Below the pieces are notes generated by a model. It worked only from the letters and a program-made list of their open reading frames with translations. It searched no databases and was not told the DNA's origin. From the NCBI RefSeq assembly GCF_030323865.1, contig NZ_CP066362.1:3596001-3660000 (forward strand): a stretch of DNA of 64,000 nucleotides, given 5' to 3'. The stretch comes from Pseudarthrobacter defluvii. Lineage in GTDB: Bacteria; Actinomycetota; Actinomycetes; Actinomycetales; Micrococcaceae. Every line of letters starts with the position of its first letter. The first letter of the stretch is position 1. Positions 46,976-55,347 of the stretch are shown in pieces. The position numbers and the translations under genes are program-made.

Positions 46976-47326
46976 ATGAAGAAATTCGCCACAGCCCTGT
47001 TTGCCGCCGGCCTCGTTGCTTCCGCCACGGCCTGCACCGCCACGCATCAACTGACCACCGCTGAAACCTGCGAGCGGATCCAGGCCGTTGTGTCGAACCC
47101 CGCCAACAACGCCGGCAAGACGGGCATGAACAACCTCGCCAACCAGATCCGCCCCATCCACGCGGTGGCATCTGACGACCTCAAGCCCGCCCTCGCCTCG
47201 ATCCTGGCGTACACGGACGAACAGGCCAAGGAGAACCCGGACAAGGACAAGCTGGCCGGTCTCCAGTCCGGCTACCAGGAAGCCGGCGCAACCTACAGCA
47301 AGTTCTGCGGCCAGGCGGCCGGCTAA
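46976..47326 (+). CDS. Small secreted protein, possible lipoprotein
   Basis: 116 residues. A basic start (MKKFATALFAAGLVASATAC) and hydrophobic core lead to Cys20; ATAC is an acceptable though not ideal lipobox, so it may be lipid-anchored or simply secreted. The mature part is Ala/Asn/Lys rich, ends SKFCGQAAG, and has three Cys in all. I recognise no family, and neighbours give no clue. A terminator follows directly. Confidence 0.6.
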   Translation: MKKFATALFAAGLVASATACTATHQLTTAETCERIQAVVSNPANNAGKTGMNNLANQIRPIHAVASDDLKPALASILAYTDEQAKENPDKDKLAGLQSGYQEAGATYSKFCGQAAG

Positions 47327-47338
47327 ACGCTTGGATGA

Positions 47339-47372
47339 AAGGACCGGCCCCCTGTCCAGGTGGCCGGTCCTT
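47339..47372. terminator. Bidirectional terminator
   Basis: AAGGACCGGCC and GGCCGGTCCTT form a perfect 11-bp stem with a 12-base loop and TT-C flank, between the convergent ends of the small secreted protein and the dehydratase gene. Confidence 0.7.
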
Positions 47373-47383
47373 CTGGCAGTGGC

Positions 47384-48316
47384 CTAAAGCGTTGCAGGGT
47401 CAGTATTGGCACCGCACAGAATGACGGCAACGCGTTCATCTTCCGCAGGCACGTACGCTCCGGAGAGCAGCGCCGCGTAGGCGGCAGCCGCTCCATGTTC
47501 CACCACGATGCGGTAGTCGCTCCACAATGCGGAACGCGCTTTGATGATGTCCGCGTCCGTTACCAGGACGCTTACGACGCCGCAGCGGACCGCGACGGAG
47601 AAGCCGATGTCGCCTACGCGCCGGGCACCCAGGGAGTCCGCGGCAACGCCGGATACAGCCACGTCCACCGGTTCGCCGGCAGCAAGGGCGGCGTGCAGGG
47701 TGGGCGCACCTTCCGGTTCCACGGCCACCACTTTTGCGGAACCTTCGACGGCGGCCGCCACTCCCGCCATCAGCCCGCCTCCGCCTGTGGCCACCAGGAC
47801 CGTATCGACATCCGGCAGCTGTTCCAGCAGCTCGGATCCAACCGTTCCGGCACCGGCAGCAATTTCGGGCTGGTCATAGGCATGGCAGTAGACCGCGCCG
47901 GTTTCCCCTGCGTGGGCCACTGCGGCCTGGTAGGCCGCTGCATACTCGGAACCGCCCTGAACCACGGTGGCTCCGATGGCCTTGAGTTTGGCAACTTTAA
48001 CGGCCGGCGCGGCTTCGGGAACGAACACGGTGGCCGGCACCCCGAGCTGTTTCGCGGCATAGGCGTTGGCCAGTCCGGCGTTTCCGCCGGAAGCCACCAC
48101 GATTCCCACGTCGGTTCGCAGCTCCCCGCGCTCCTTGCTGGCCAGGATGCGGTTGACGGCGCCCCTGGCCTTGAAGGTGCCCGTATGCTGCATGAACTCA
48201 CACTTGAACCAGACCGGGCCGTTGAACACTCCGGGGTCTGCCTGCATCACGGGTGTCCTGCGGATCAGGCCTGCTGTCCGGCGGGCTGCCTGATCGATAT
48301 CGGCGTGGCTGATCAT
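47384..48316 (-). CDS. PLP-dependent threonine/serine dehydratase-like enzyme
   Basis: 310 residues, the length of the short class without a regulatory ACT domain. The PLP Lys is in HTGTFKARGAVNRI near residue 49. Further fold type II motifs are VVASGGNAGLANAYAAKQLG (phosphate and substrate loop) and VATGGGGLMAGVAAAV (tetraglycine loop). It probably deaminates threonine or serine to the 2-keto acid, but racemase and other activities share this fold. It sits alone, next to the small acidic protein gene on the same strand. Confidence 0.87.
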   Translation of the reverse strand: MISHADIDQAARRTAGLIRRTPVMQADPGVFNGPVWFKCEFMQHTGTFKARGAVNRILASKERGELRTDVGIVVASGGNAGLANAYAAKQLGVPATVFVPEAAPAVKVAKLKAIGATVVQGGSEYAAAYQAAVAHAGETGAVYCHAYDQPEIAAGAGTVGSELLEQLPDVDTVLVATGGGGLMAGVAAAVEGSAKVVAVEPEGAPTLHAALAAGEPVDVAVSGVAADSLGARRVGDIGFSVAVRCGVVSVLVTDADIIKARSALWSDYRIVVEHGAAAAYAALLSGAYVPAEDERVAVILCGANTDPATL

Positions 48317-48318
48317 GC

Positions 48319-48582
48319 CTAGACTTCGTCGTCCCAGGTTCCCTGATCCTTGAGGGCGTCTTCCGGCTCGGGTTCCCGCGCTGCTTCTTCACCACCCACA
48401 TAGGACGCCGGTACCGTTCCGGCGGCATGGGCCTGCTGTTCCTCCCGGATGTTTCCCGCGCCCGGCTGTTCCAGGTGCTGGCCGGATGTGGGTGCCTTCG
48501 TGGCCTGGTCCTTGGCCTCGTCCGGGTCGCCCGGCCCGCGGAGGTCTGCGGTGTTCTGGGGATCGTCGCTGGAAATGGTCAT
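48319..48582 (-). CDS. Small acidic disordered protein
   Basis: 87 residues from the ATG at 48582, with AAAGGCAGGACC upstream; five extra residues are possible. It is rich in Asp, Glu, Gln, Ala and Gly with no hydrophobic segment and ends GTWDDEV. It stops two bases before the dehydratase start, so the two may share a transcript. Same character as the small acidic proteins at 25091 and 32607. Confidence 0.6.
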   Translation of the reverse strand: MTISSDDPQNTADLRGPGDPDEAKDQATKAPTSGQHLEQPGAGNIREEQQAHAAGTVPASYVGGEEAAREPEPEDALKDQGTWDDEV

Positions 48583-48864
48583 GGTCCTGCCTTTCACCTG
48601 GGAACTGCCTGTTTTGGATCCTGATGTTCAGCCGGGCAATCCCGGCCAAGCCTCCAGCCTACGGTCTGGATGCAGGCGGCGGGTCTTTCCGATTGCTTCG
48701 CATGGACCGCAATTTCCTCCCGGGCCCGGTCACTGGTCCCAGGCTGCCTCGCTTCCACCCCACTGCGCGCACATCCTGGTTCGGGCCTGCAATCGCGCTC
48801 CAGCCGGGACGCTGCGTCCGGCTCAAGCGTTAACAGAGCGGCGGAAGGAGGCCGGATAATCATT

Positions 48865-49440
48865 GTGCTGACGGGCGTTGACGGGTCGGGAAAGTCGACG
48901 GCGGCACGGTCCCTGGTTGCATCGGTGCGGGCCCGGGGCGGCCGGGCCCTGCTGGTAAGCAACCACGCAGGCCGGCGGGTCATGTCCTTGGCGGCGGGCA
49001 GGCTCGGAGTGCGGCTGCCCGCGCGGCTGGCTGACGCCGTCGAAACAGTCCTCCGGGTGGGCAACGTGCTGCTCTCGCACCTCCGCGCCACCCGGTTCGA
49101 CGGATTGGTGGTCATGGACCGCCACCTTCACTGCCAGCTGGCACTGCGGCGCGCGAAAGGGCTGCCCCGGGGACGGTTCCTTCCCTGGTTGTTGGCCCGC
49201 CTGCCGCAGCCGGACGCCATCCTTCACCTGGATCTGGACCACGCCGAAGCGCACCGCCGGATCAGTGCCCGGGGAACCGATTCCGAGACCCTTGATGACC
49301 TCGCGGCCTTCAACAGGGGGTACCGGGAACTGCCGGAGTACGCGGCATTTTTGCGAATCGATGCGTCGCGTACGGCGGTCGAGGTTGCGGCGGAGATGGA
49401 CAGGTGGCTCGCCCACGTAGCAGTCACAAAGCCCCATTAG
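48865..49440 (+). CDS. Thymidylate-kinase-like P-loop kinase
   Basis: 191 residues if the GTG at 48865 is used. The P-loop GVDGSGKSTAARSLVAS, the substrate motif MDRHLHCQLALRRAKGLPRG, a PDAILHLDLDHAEAHRRISA block and the LID-like RGTDSETLDDLAAF are those of dTMP kinase relatives, though the protein is not the housekeeping enzyme by context. The start is odd: AAGGAGG at 48845-48851 is followed by ATA, ATC and ATT codons before this GTG, and the beta strand IIIVLTG before the P-loop needs them. A rare ATT or ATC start at 48859-48862 would fit that SD best. An ATG at 48670 would add about 65 residues of doubtful sequence. Confidence 0.7.
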   Translation: MLTGVDGSGKSTAARSLVASVRARGGRALLVSNHAGRRVMSLAAGRLGVRLPARLADAVETVLRVGNVLLSHLRATRFDGLVVMDRHLHCQLALRRAKGLPRGRFLPWLLARLPQPDAILHLDLDHAEAHRRISARGTDSETLDDLAAFNRGYRELPEYAAFLRIDASRTAVEVAAEMDRWLAHVAVTKPH

Positions 49441-49441
49441 C

Positions 49442-49458
49442 ATTCCGCATTGCGGAAT
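49442..49458. promoter_or_regulatory. IclR-type operator upstream of dctA
   Basis: ATTCCGCATTGCGGAAT is a perfect 17-base palindrome (8-base arms, one central base), 90 bases before dctA. A half-site, TTGCGGAATA, follows at 49471. TTCCGCANTGCGGAA-like sites are typical of IclR-family regulators in actinobacteria. Confidence 0.6.
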
Positions 49459-49547
49459 TAGGTTTTCCTCTTGCGGAATAGTGTGACGAGGATTACTTTG
49501 GAAACGGCCCCGCAAACGGGCTGTTCCCAATTGATAGGCAAAGGTCA

Positions 49548-51035
49548 ATGAAGATCCCCACCCCTGAGGCACTGAAGGCGAGTTCGGTGCCCGCGAAGAG
49601 GAAGCCGCTGCACAAGTCGCTCTTCTTCCAGATTCTGATCGCCGTCGTGGCAGGTGTCCTCATCGGGCATTTCTGGCCGGACCTCGGATCCCAACTGAGG
49701 CCGCTCGGAGATGGCTTCATCAAACTCATCAAGATGATCATCGCGCCGTTGATCTTCCTGGTGATCGTTACCGGAATTTCAGCCGTCGGCGACGTCAAAG
49801 CGGTTGGAAGGGTGGGGGTCAAGGCCCTGCTCTACTTCACGGCAGCAACACTGTTTGCCCTGGTCTTTGGACTGATTGTGGGAAATATCGTCCAGCCCGG
49901 TGCCGGCCTGAACATTGACCCGTCAACACTGTCCCAGGCAGACCTGGACGCAAAAACCGGCTCCGCGGCCCCCAAGGATGCCGCTTCCTTCATTCTCGAT
50001 ATCATCCCGGCCAGCGTCATCGGGGCGTTTGCCAGCAACAGCCTCCTGCAGGTCCTCTTCTTCTCTGTCTTCTTCGGTGCCGCGATCGTCGTGATCGGCC
50101 GCGAGAAGTGCCTGCCGGTCATCAACGTCATGGAAACGGTCCTGGAACTGATCTTCAAGATCATGGCTTGGATCATGAAAGTCGCACCGCTCGGCGCGTT
50201 CGGGGCCATGGCATTCATCATCGGCCAGTACGGTTTGGATACCTTGAGCACCTACGCAGTCCTGATCGCGGCCTGCTATGGCGCTGCAATTATCTTCATC
50301 GGCCTGCTGTTCGTTGTGGCATGGAGTTTCGCCCGGGTGCCGCTGTGGCAGTTCCTCAAGTACACCCGGGAGGAATTCCTCCTGGCCCTGGGCACTGCCT
50401 CAACAGAAGCGGTGATGCCCAGGATCATGACCAAGCTGACCAACGCCGGCTGCTCCAGGGCCACGACGGGCCTGGTGGTCCCCACTGGCTACTCCTTCAA
50501 CCTCGATGGCGCAGCGATCTACCTTTCGATCTCGCTGCTGTTCCTGGCACAGGCCTTCGGGCACCATCTTGACCTGGGCCAGCAGTTGGCGGCACTCGGA
50601 GTGCTGCTGCTGACGTCCAAGGGCATGGCAGGGGTCCCGGGCTCGTCATTCCTCGCCCTCTCGGCTACCGCCGCAGCACTCGGGATCTTCCCGGTTGCCG
50701 GCGTCGCGCTCCTCCTCGGAGCCGACCGGCTCATGGACTCGATGCGCGTGGTAGTCAACCTGCTCGGCAACTGCGTGGCTACCTTCATCGTCTCCAAGTG
50801 GGAGGGCCAGTTCGACCGCAGCGTCATGGTCCGCGCCTTCAACGGTGAGATCACCAACCACGACTCCGCGATCCTGCTCGGCAAGGAAGAGGACTTCGAG
50901 GGCCAGGAGCTGCAGCGGCTGACGGAGGGACAGGAACCGTCACCCAGGTTTAGCGGAGCACCCACCCGCGACGTCGTTGCCGAACTTCCGGTCGATACCG
51001 GCGCCAGCGTCAGGCTTGGCGGCAAAGCCAAGTAG
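49548..51035 (+). CDS. dctA: C4-dicarboxylate:cation symporter
   Basis: 495 residues. The N-terminal tail leads to the eight-helix core of the DAACS family. Signatures are LIKMIIAPLIFLVIVTGISA, the serine-rich re-entrant loop ALGTASTEAVMPRIMTKL, the GYSFNLDGAAIYLSISLLFL helix and LTSKGMAGVPGSSFLAL. DctA imports succinate, fumarate, malate and related acids with Na+ or H+. The C-terminal 90 residues are soluble and charged. It is transcribed alone from a promoter with an IclR-type palindrome, suggesting induction by aromatic or dicarboxylate metabolites. A strong terminator follows. Confidence 0.9.
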   Translation: MKIPTPEALKASSVPAKRKPLHKSLFFQILIAVVAGVLIGHFWPDLGSQLRPLGDGFIKLIKMIIAPLIFLVIVTGISAVGDVKAVGRVGVKALLYFTAATLFALVFGLIVGNIVQPGAGLNIDPSTLSQADLDAKTGSAAPKDAASFILDIIPASVIGAFASNSLLQVLFFSVFFGAAIVVIGREKCLPVINVMETVLELIFKIMAWIMKVAPLGAFGAMAFIIGQYGLDTLSTYAVLIAACYGAAIIFIGLLFVVAWSFARVPLWQFLKYTREEFLLALGTASTEAVMPRIMTKLTNAGCSRATTGLVVPTGYSFNLDGAAIYLSISLLFLAQAFGHHLDLGQQLAALGVLLLTSKGMAGVPGSSFLALSATAAALGIFPVAGVALLLGADRLMDSMRVVVNLLGNCVATFIVSKWEGQFDRSVMVRAFNGEITNHDSAILLGKEEDFEGQELQRLTEGQEPSPRFSGAPTRDVVAELPVDTGASVRLGGKAK

Positions 51036-51050
51036 CGCCTGCCCATGCAA

Positions 51051-51090
51051 AGAATGCGGGCCGGGACCCTAAGGTCCCGGCCCGCATTCT
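51051..51090. terminator. Strong bidirectional terminator after dctA
   Basis: AGAATGCGGGCCGGGACC and its exact complement GGTCCCGGCCCGCATTCT form an 18-bp stem around a CTAA loop, followed by TCTT, between convergent dctA and the lipoprotein gene. Confidence 0.85.
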
Positions 51091-51112
51091 TCTTATGCTG
51101 GAAAGTTGCCTG

Positions 51113-52006
51113 CTACCGCGAAGCAGTCGGGGAGGCCGACGACGAGGCGCCAGTACCGGAGGACATCGTCGACGAAGAAGTCGGCGAGGCCGTCGACGAG
51201 GCTGAGCTGCTCGGCGAGGACATGCTTCCCGAACCGGACGAGCTGCTGGAGGTGGAGGTAGCGCTGGACGTTGCGCCGCCGCTCTCGGCCTTCTTCAGGA
51301 CGTCGTTAATGAGGCCCTCAAGTTCCTTCTGGTCCTTGTCGCCCAGGTCGGAGCCGCTCTTGGTGGCGACCACCAGCAGGCGGCCCTGGGCAGCGGATAC
51401 CTGCATCAGCTTCTGCTGGTTGTCACCGCTGCGGGTACTGACGGTGGCGAAGGTCTTCTCCGCGTCCGTGTCAGCCTGCAGTTCCTCGCTGGAAACGTCA
51501 TACTTCTGCCCCAGCGCGGAGACGGAGAACTTGGCGCACTGATCCATCTTGTCGCTGATGTCGGTCAGGGTCTTGACGGCGTCGGGGCCGTCGCCGCCGG
51601 ACTGTGCGGACAGTGTGCGCGGCTGGTTGCCTTCGGAAAGCGCCACGGCTACGTCACCGTTCTCCACCTTGTCCAGCAGGCCGGCGGTGGCGATGTCCTT
51701 GCAGTCCTTGGGATCAATGGTCGCCGTGCTCATGAGCAGGTTGGCGATGTTGCCGCCCTGGGCCACCTGATCCTTGGAGTACAGCTTGAGTTCGTTCCCA
51801 TCCGCGTCCTTCATCCCGGAAATGAGGTCGCGGAGCTGGTCTTCCGAGTACACCTTCGCGTCCGCCGTCTGGCTGGCAGAGGCCGACGCCGAAGCCGACG
51901 TGCTTGCCGTGCCCGACGGGATGGCGGTACCGCTGCCTCCTCCCGAGCAGCCTGCCAACGCCAGCATCGCCGCAGCAACCACTCCAAGCGCAGAAACTTT
52001 TCGCAT
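51113..52006 (-). CDS. Lipoprotein with Ser/Thr-rich tail, DUF5642-like sensor domain possible
   Basis: 297 residues from the ATG at 52006 (GGAGGGTGAACCTA upstream). The signal peptide ends in the lipobox LALAGC, so the mature protein is a lipoprotein on the outer face of the membrane. The mid-section after a Ser/Ala linker is a mixed domain of about 180 residues: SEDQLRDLISGMKDADGNEL, then CKDIATAGLLDKVENGDVAV and the late LMQVSAAQGRLLVVATKS. It resembles soluble sensor-type domains of actinobacterial lipoproteins, but I cannot name the family with certainty. A tail of some 55 residues of Ser, Thr, Ala and Gly closes the protein and could span the wall or be glycosylated. Confidence 0.65.
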   Translation of the reverse strand: MRKVSALGVVAAAMLALAGCSGGGSGTAIPSGTASTSASASASASQTADAKVYSEDQLRDLISGMKDADGNELKLYSKDQVAQGGNIANLLMSTATIDPKDCKDIATAGLLDKVENGDVAVALSEGNQPRTLSAQSGGDGPDAVKTLTDISDKMDQCAKFSVSALGQKYDVSSEELQADTDAEKTFATVSTRSGDNQQKLMQVSAAQGRLLVVATKSGSDLGDKDQKELEGLINDVLKKAESGGATSSATSTSSSSSGSGSMSSPSSSASSTASPTSSSTMSSGTGASSSASPTASR

Positions 52007-52028
52007 TAGGTTCACCCTCCGAAATAGA

Positions 52029-52039
52029 CAGCATGCTTA
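52029..52039. promoter_or_regulatory. TAAGCATGCTG motif upstream of the lipoprotein gene
   Basis: CAGCATGCTTA on the plus strand is TAAGCATGCTG relative to the minus-strand lipoprotein gene, 23 bases before its start. It is the same 11-mer found before the SRPBCC gene at 36623. Confidence 0.35.
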
Positions 52040-52152
52040 GTAACTTCCACTGTAGATGTTCCCATCGGGAGTGTGAAATAACGCGGCGCGACTTTGGGCG
52101 GCGTTCACTTTCGGCCTCTGTGGAATAATCCGAGGCGGGAGGCGGGTGGAAC

Positions 52153-53352
52153 GTGAACAGCGAATTGACCCTTCGCGGACGGATTGTCACCGCCACCATG
52201 GACTTACCGGACGGGGTTGTAACGGTCGACGGCGGCCTAATTACCTTCGCAGGGCCGGCGCCGGATTTTCCGGGGGTTCTTCCGGAAAAGGGGCCTGGCG
52301 GCCAAATTTTTGTACCAGGACTGGTGGACCTGCACTGCCACGGCGCCTACGGTTCAGACTTTTCAGAGGGCGACCTGGACGGTGCGTCCCGGGCGGCCCG
52401 ATACCTGCACAGCCGCGGCACCACCACCCTGCTGGCCAGTGTGGTGACCGGGACACAACCGGACCTAATCCGTAACCTCGGGATGCTCAAGGAACTGGCC
52501 GAGCAGGGCTTGGTTGCCGGCTCCCATCTGGAAGGCCCTTTCCTCTCGAAGCAACAGTGCGGCGCCCACGACCCTGACCTGCTGATAAATCCCGATCCGG
52601 CGTTGGTAACCGAACTGCTGGAGGCGGCAGGACCCTCCCTCGTGTCCATGACGCTGGCGGCAGAGCTCCCAGGTGCCTCCGACCTGGTGGATCAGCTCAG
52701 TGCACTCGCCATCGTCCCGTCCCTGGGCCACACCGCTGCGGAACATATGACGGCGGCGGCCTTCCTTGAGCGCGCGGCCGCCGGGTTGCGCTCTGCGGCT
52801 GATAGTCACGGCAGGATCCGGCCCACGGTGACGCACCTTTTCAATGCGATGCCTCCGCTGCACCACCGCTCCCCCGGGCCCGTCTCGGCCAGCCTCAGCG
52901 CGGCACGGGCCGGCATGGCAGTGGTGGAGCTGATCGGAGACGGCGTGCACCTGGCACCGGAGACGGTGAAGCTTGTCTTTGACCTTGTCGGAGCGGACAA
53001 CATTGCACTGGTGACCGATGCGATGGCCGCTACGGGCTTGGAGGATGGCCAGTATCGCTTGGGGTCGCTCTCGGTAACCGTGAGCGGCGGGGTGGCGCGG
53101 GTGGATGGTACGGGCGCCATCGCCGGCGGTACCGCCACATTATTGGACGTTGTCCGGGCTACCATCGCTGCAGGTGTTCCCCTTCAAGATGCCGTGACGT
53201 CCGCTTCTGCCGTCCCGGCATCCGTACTGGGCCTTTCGACGAAAGCAGGGGACCTGCGCCCCGGGATGCCTGCAGACATCGTAATTCTTGGCCAGGATCT
53301 GCAGCTGGCTGGGGTGCTGCGCGGTGGTGAGTGGGTGCACGAGGCCGGATGA
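52153..53352 (+). CDS. nagA: N-acetylglucosamine-6-phosphate deacetylase
   Basis: 399 residues from a GTG at 52153 after GGAGGCGGGTGGAAC. Amidohydrolase motifs in NagA order: VPGLVDLHCHGAYGSDF near residue 55, SHLEGPFLSKQQCGAH, the metal His in VPSLGHTAAEHMTAAAFL, VTHLFNAMPPLHHRSPG, and the catalytic Asp in NIALVTDAMAATGL. It removes acetate from GlcNAc-6-phosphate in amino-sugar catabolism and cell-wall recycling. No nagB or PTS gene is next to it. It has its own GTG start and a divergent lipoprotein neighbour. Confidence 0.93.
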   Translation: MNSELTLRGRIVTATMDLPDGVVTVDGGLITFAGPAPDFPGVLPEKGPGGQIFVPGLVDLHCHGAYGSDFSEGDLDGASRAARYLHSRGTTTLLASVVTGTQPDLIRNLGMLKELAEQGLVAGSHLEGPFLSKQQCGAHDPDLLINPDPALVTELLEAAGPSLVSMTLAAELPGASDLVDQLSALAIVPSLGHTAAEHMTAAAFLERAAAGLRSAADSHGRIRPTVTHLFNAMPPLHHRSPGPVSASLSAARAGMAVVELIGDGVHLAPETVKLVFDLVGADNIALVTDAMAATGLEDGQYRLGSLSVTVSGGVARVDGTGAIAGGTATLLDVVRATIAAGVPLQDAVTSASAVPASVLGLSTKAGDLRPGMPADIVILGQDLQLAGVLRGGEWVHEAG

Positions 53353-53432
53353 GTCCATGTCCTGCCACGTAGCTGCCCGCTCCCTTGCTGCCCCGACCTC
53401 AAATTGTCAGACCCCTGTTAGATGATTCTTGT

Positions 53433-55106
53433 ATGGCAAGCAGCAGCGGTGTTGGGGCAGGTGCGGAGGGTATTCATGCCTCCGTGGGTGCCCTTGATGC
53501 CCTGGACCGTGAAGATGTTTTCCTGGCCTCCGGCACTGCTGTTGGTTCGGGTGCTGCTGTTGGTTCCGGTGTTGATGTCTTGCAGCGGCGCTATGAGATC
53601 CGGCTGGAACGCCTGGAGGTCACGGCACGCCTGGAGGCGCAACTCGCCGCGATGAAAGCCCGGGACTCAGCCGAGGCTATGGGGTTTCAGCAGGCCATGA
53701 CCCCGCCGGACGCCTCCCTGCACGACCGCACCTACACGGAGATGTCCGTGGTGGAGGAGATCGCCGGGGTCCTGACCATCAGCTCCGCCGCCGCCGGTGC
53801 GTTTCTGGAACAGTCCCGGAAGGTTTGCTCCCTCCCGCCCGTGTTCGAGGCCCTGGCCGCCGGTGACATGTCCTGGCAGCACGCAAAGGTCATCGCCGAT
53901 GAAACCGAAGGCCTAACTCCTGAGGGCGCGGTGAAGTTGGTGGCGCATTTCTTCGACCCCGACGCACCCCACGCCGCCCGCGGGGCAGCCCCGGGTGAAC
54001 TCGTCCCGTCCCGGTTCCGGGCTAAGGTTCGTGGCTGGCGCGAACGCCACCACCCCGAATCCATCGAAAGACGCCACGCCAAAGGTTTTGCCGACCGGCG
54101 CATGGAATACACCCCCGATCGCGACGGCATGGCCTGGATCTCCCTCCACCTCCCTGGCGACACCGCCTGCGCCATCTGGAACCGCACCACCGCCACCGCC
54201 CGCGGACTCCAAGGCCCCGACGAACCACGCACCATCACCCAACTCCGCCCCGACATCGCAGCGTCCCTGCTCCTCAGCACCGGCAACGCCATGGAGACCA
54301 ACCGCAACACCACCGCTGCAGCAACCGAGCCGGTCAGCAACGATGAAGGAACCGGTAACGACGACGGGACCGGCACCGCTGCCGGTTCGCGGCCCGTCCG
54401 GGAGATCGGGAAGGTACCCGCCCCGCGGGCCGATGTCCTGGTCATGGTGCCGGTGTTCTCCCTGCTGGGTGCGACGGATGAGCCGGCGGTACTGGACGGG
54501 GTGGGACCGATCCCGGCCTCGATGGCCCGGAAACTCGTCGCGGACGGGGCGGAGTCCTTCTACCGGGTCCTGGTCGACCCCAGGGACGGGGCACCGCTGG
54601 AGATCGGGAGGAGGAACTACCGGCTGACGGAGTCCATCAAACGCTGGATCAGGATGCGCGACGCCAAATGCACCTTCCCCGGCTGCACCAACCGCACCCC
54701 CGACAACGAAACCGACCACCTGCAAGCCTGGGAACACGGCGGAACCACCGGCACAACCAATCTGGCCCAGGTCTGCCCCAAACATCACCGGCTCAAACAC
54801 CACAGCCAGTGGACACCGGACCCGGCCACCAACAACGACCCACCCGGCTGGACCTCACCCACCGGCCGCCACTACAAACCCGAACACCCAGACCCCGAAC
54901 CACCACACTGGCCGCAATGGCTGATGCCCACCAAAGGCCAGTGCCTCGATGCGGGGTGCGCAGATGCCCGGTGTGTAGACGCCGGCCCGGAAGACCTCCC
55001 ACCATGGGAACCCGACGACGACTCACTCATCGACCCCGACGACCTCTCACCGGACGATCCCCTCTGGGCCGAACTCCTCGCAACGCCGCTCGTACCATCC
55101 GGGTGA
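53433..55106 (+). CDS. DUF222 / HNH endonuclease (13E12-repeat family), second copy
   Basis: 557 residues from ATG at 53433; the SD is poor. The DUF222 body (DMSWQHAKVIADETEGLTPE, WRERHHPESIERRHAK, DRRMEYTPDRDGMAW) and the HNH domain (CTFPGCTNRTPDNETDHLQA, CPKHHRLKHHSQW) are clearly homologous to the copy at 11411. The extra length is mainly a Ser/Gly/Val-rich start and a middle insertion with NEGTGNDDGTGTA-like repeats (near residue 300), plus a late Cys-bearing CLDAGCADARCVDAG stretch. It is flanked downstream by degenerate tandem repeats. Function is inferred only from the HNH fold. Confidence 0.85.
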   Translation: MASSSGVGAGAEGIHASVGALDALDREDVFLASGTAVGSGAAVGSGVDVLQRRYEIRLERLEVTARLEAQLAAMKARDSAEAMGFQQAMTPPDASLHDRTYTEMSVVEEIAGVLTISSAAAGAFLEQSRKVCSLPPVFEALAAGDMSWQHAKVIADETEGLTPEGAVKLVAHFFDPDAPHAARGAAPGELVPSRFRAKVRGWRERHHPESIERRHAKGFADRRMEYTPDRDGMAWISLHLPGDTACAIWNRTTATARGLQGPDEPRTITQLRPDIAASLLLSTGNAMETNRNTTAAATEPVSNDEGTGNDDGTGTAAGSRPVREIGKVPAPRADVLVMVPVFSLLGATDEPAVLDGVGPIPASMARKLVADGAESFYRVLVDPRDGAPLEIGRRNYRLTESIKRWIRMRDAKCTFPGCTNRTPDNETDHLQAWEHGGTTGTTNLAQVCPKHHRLKHHSQWTPDPATNNDPPGWTSPTGRHYKPEHPDPEPPHWPQWLMPTKGQCLDAGCADARCVDAGPEDLPPWEPDDDSLIDPDDLSPDDPLWAELLATPLVPSG

Positions 55107-55347
55107 TGCCGCCCCGCGTAAGTAGCGCTGCTCTGCCCAAGTGATGCTGACCTGAGTAGATGGCAGTGTCCTGCCCTGCCCTGCCCAAGCCAGGCTGCCC
55201 TGCGTAGATAGCAGCGTCCTTGCGCTTCCCAGCAGGTCACCGCGACGCTCCCCCACGGCAGCTCTCAATCGGCAGCCCTGGATGCTCCGGCTTATGCAGC
55301 TCCCAACCCGCAGCCTGGGGTGCTCCGAGTTATGCAGCTTTCGGCGC
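55107..55347. repeat. Degenerate tandem repeats downstream of the HNH gene
   Basis: The best pair has a 38-bp period: 55272-55309 and 55310-55347 share about 28 of 38 bases, both with GCAGCC, GTGCTCCG-like and TTATGCAGCT blocks. Before them, GTAGATGGCAGTGTCC and GTAGATAGCAGCGTCC show a related but longer spacing. The right end overlaps the end of the MBL gene at 55330. Confidence 0.5.
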
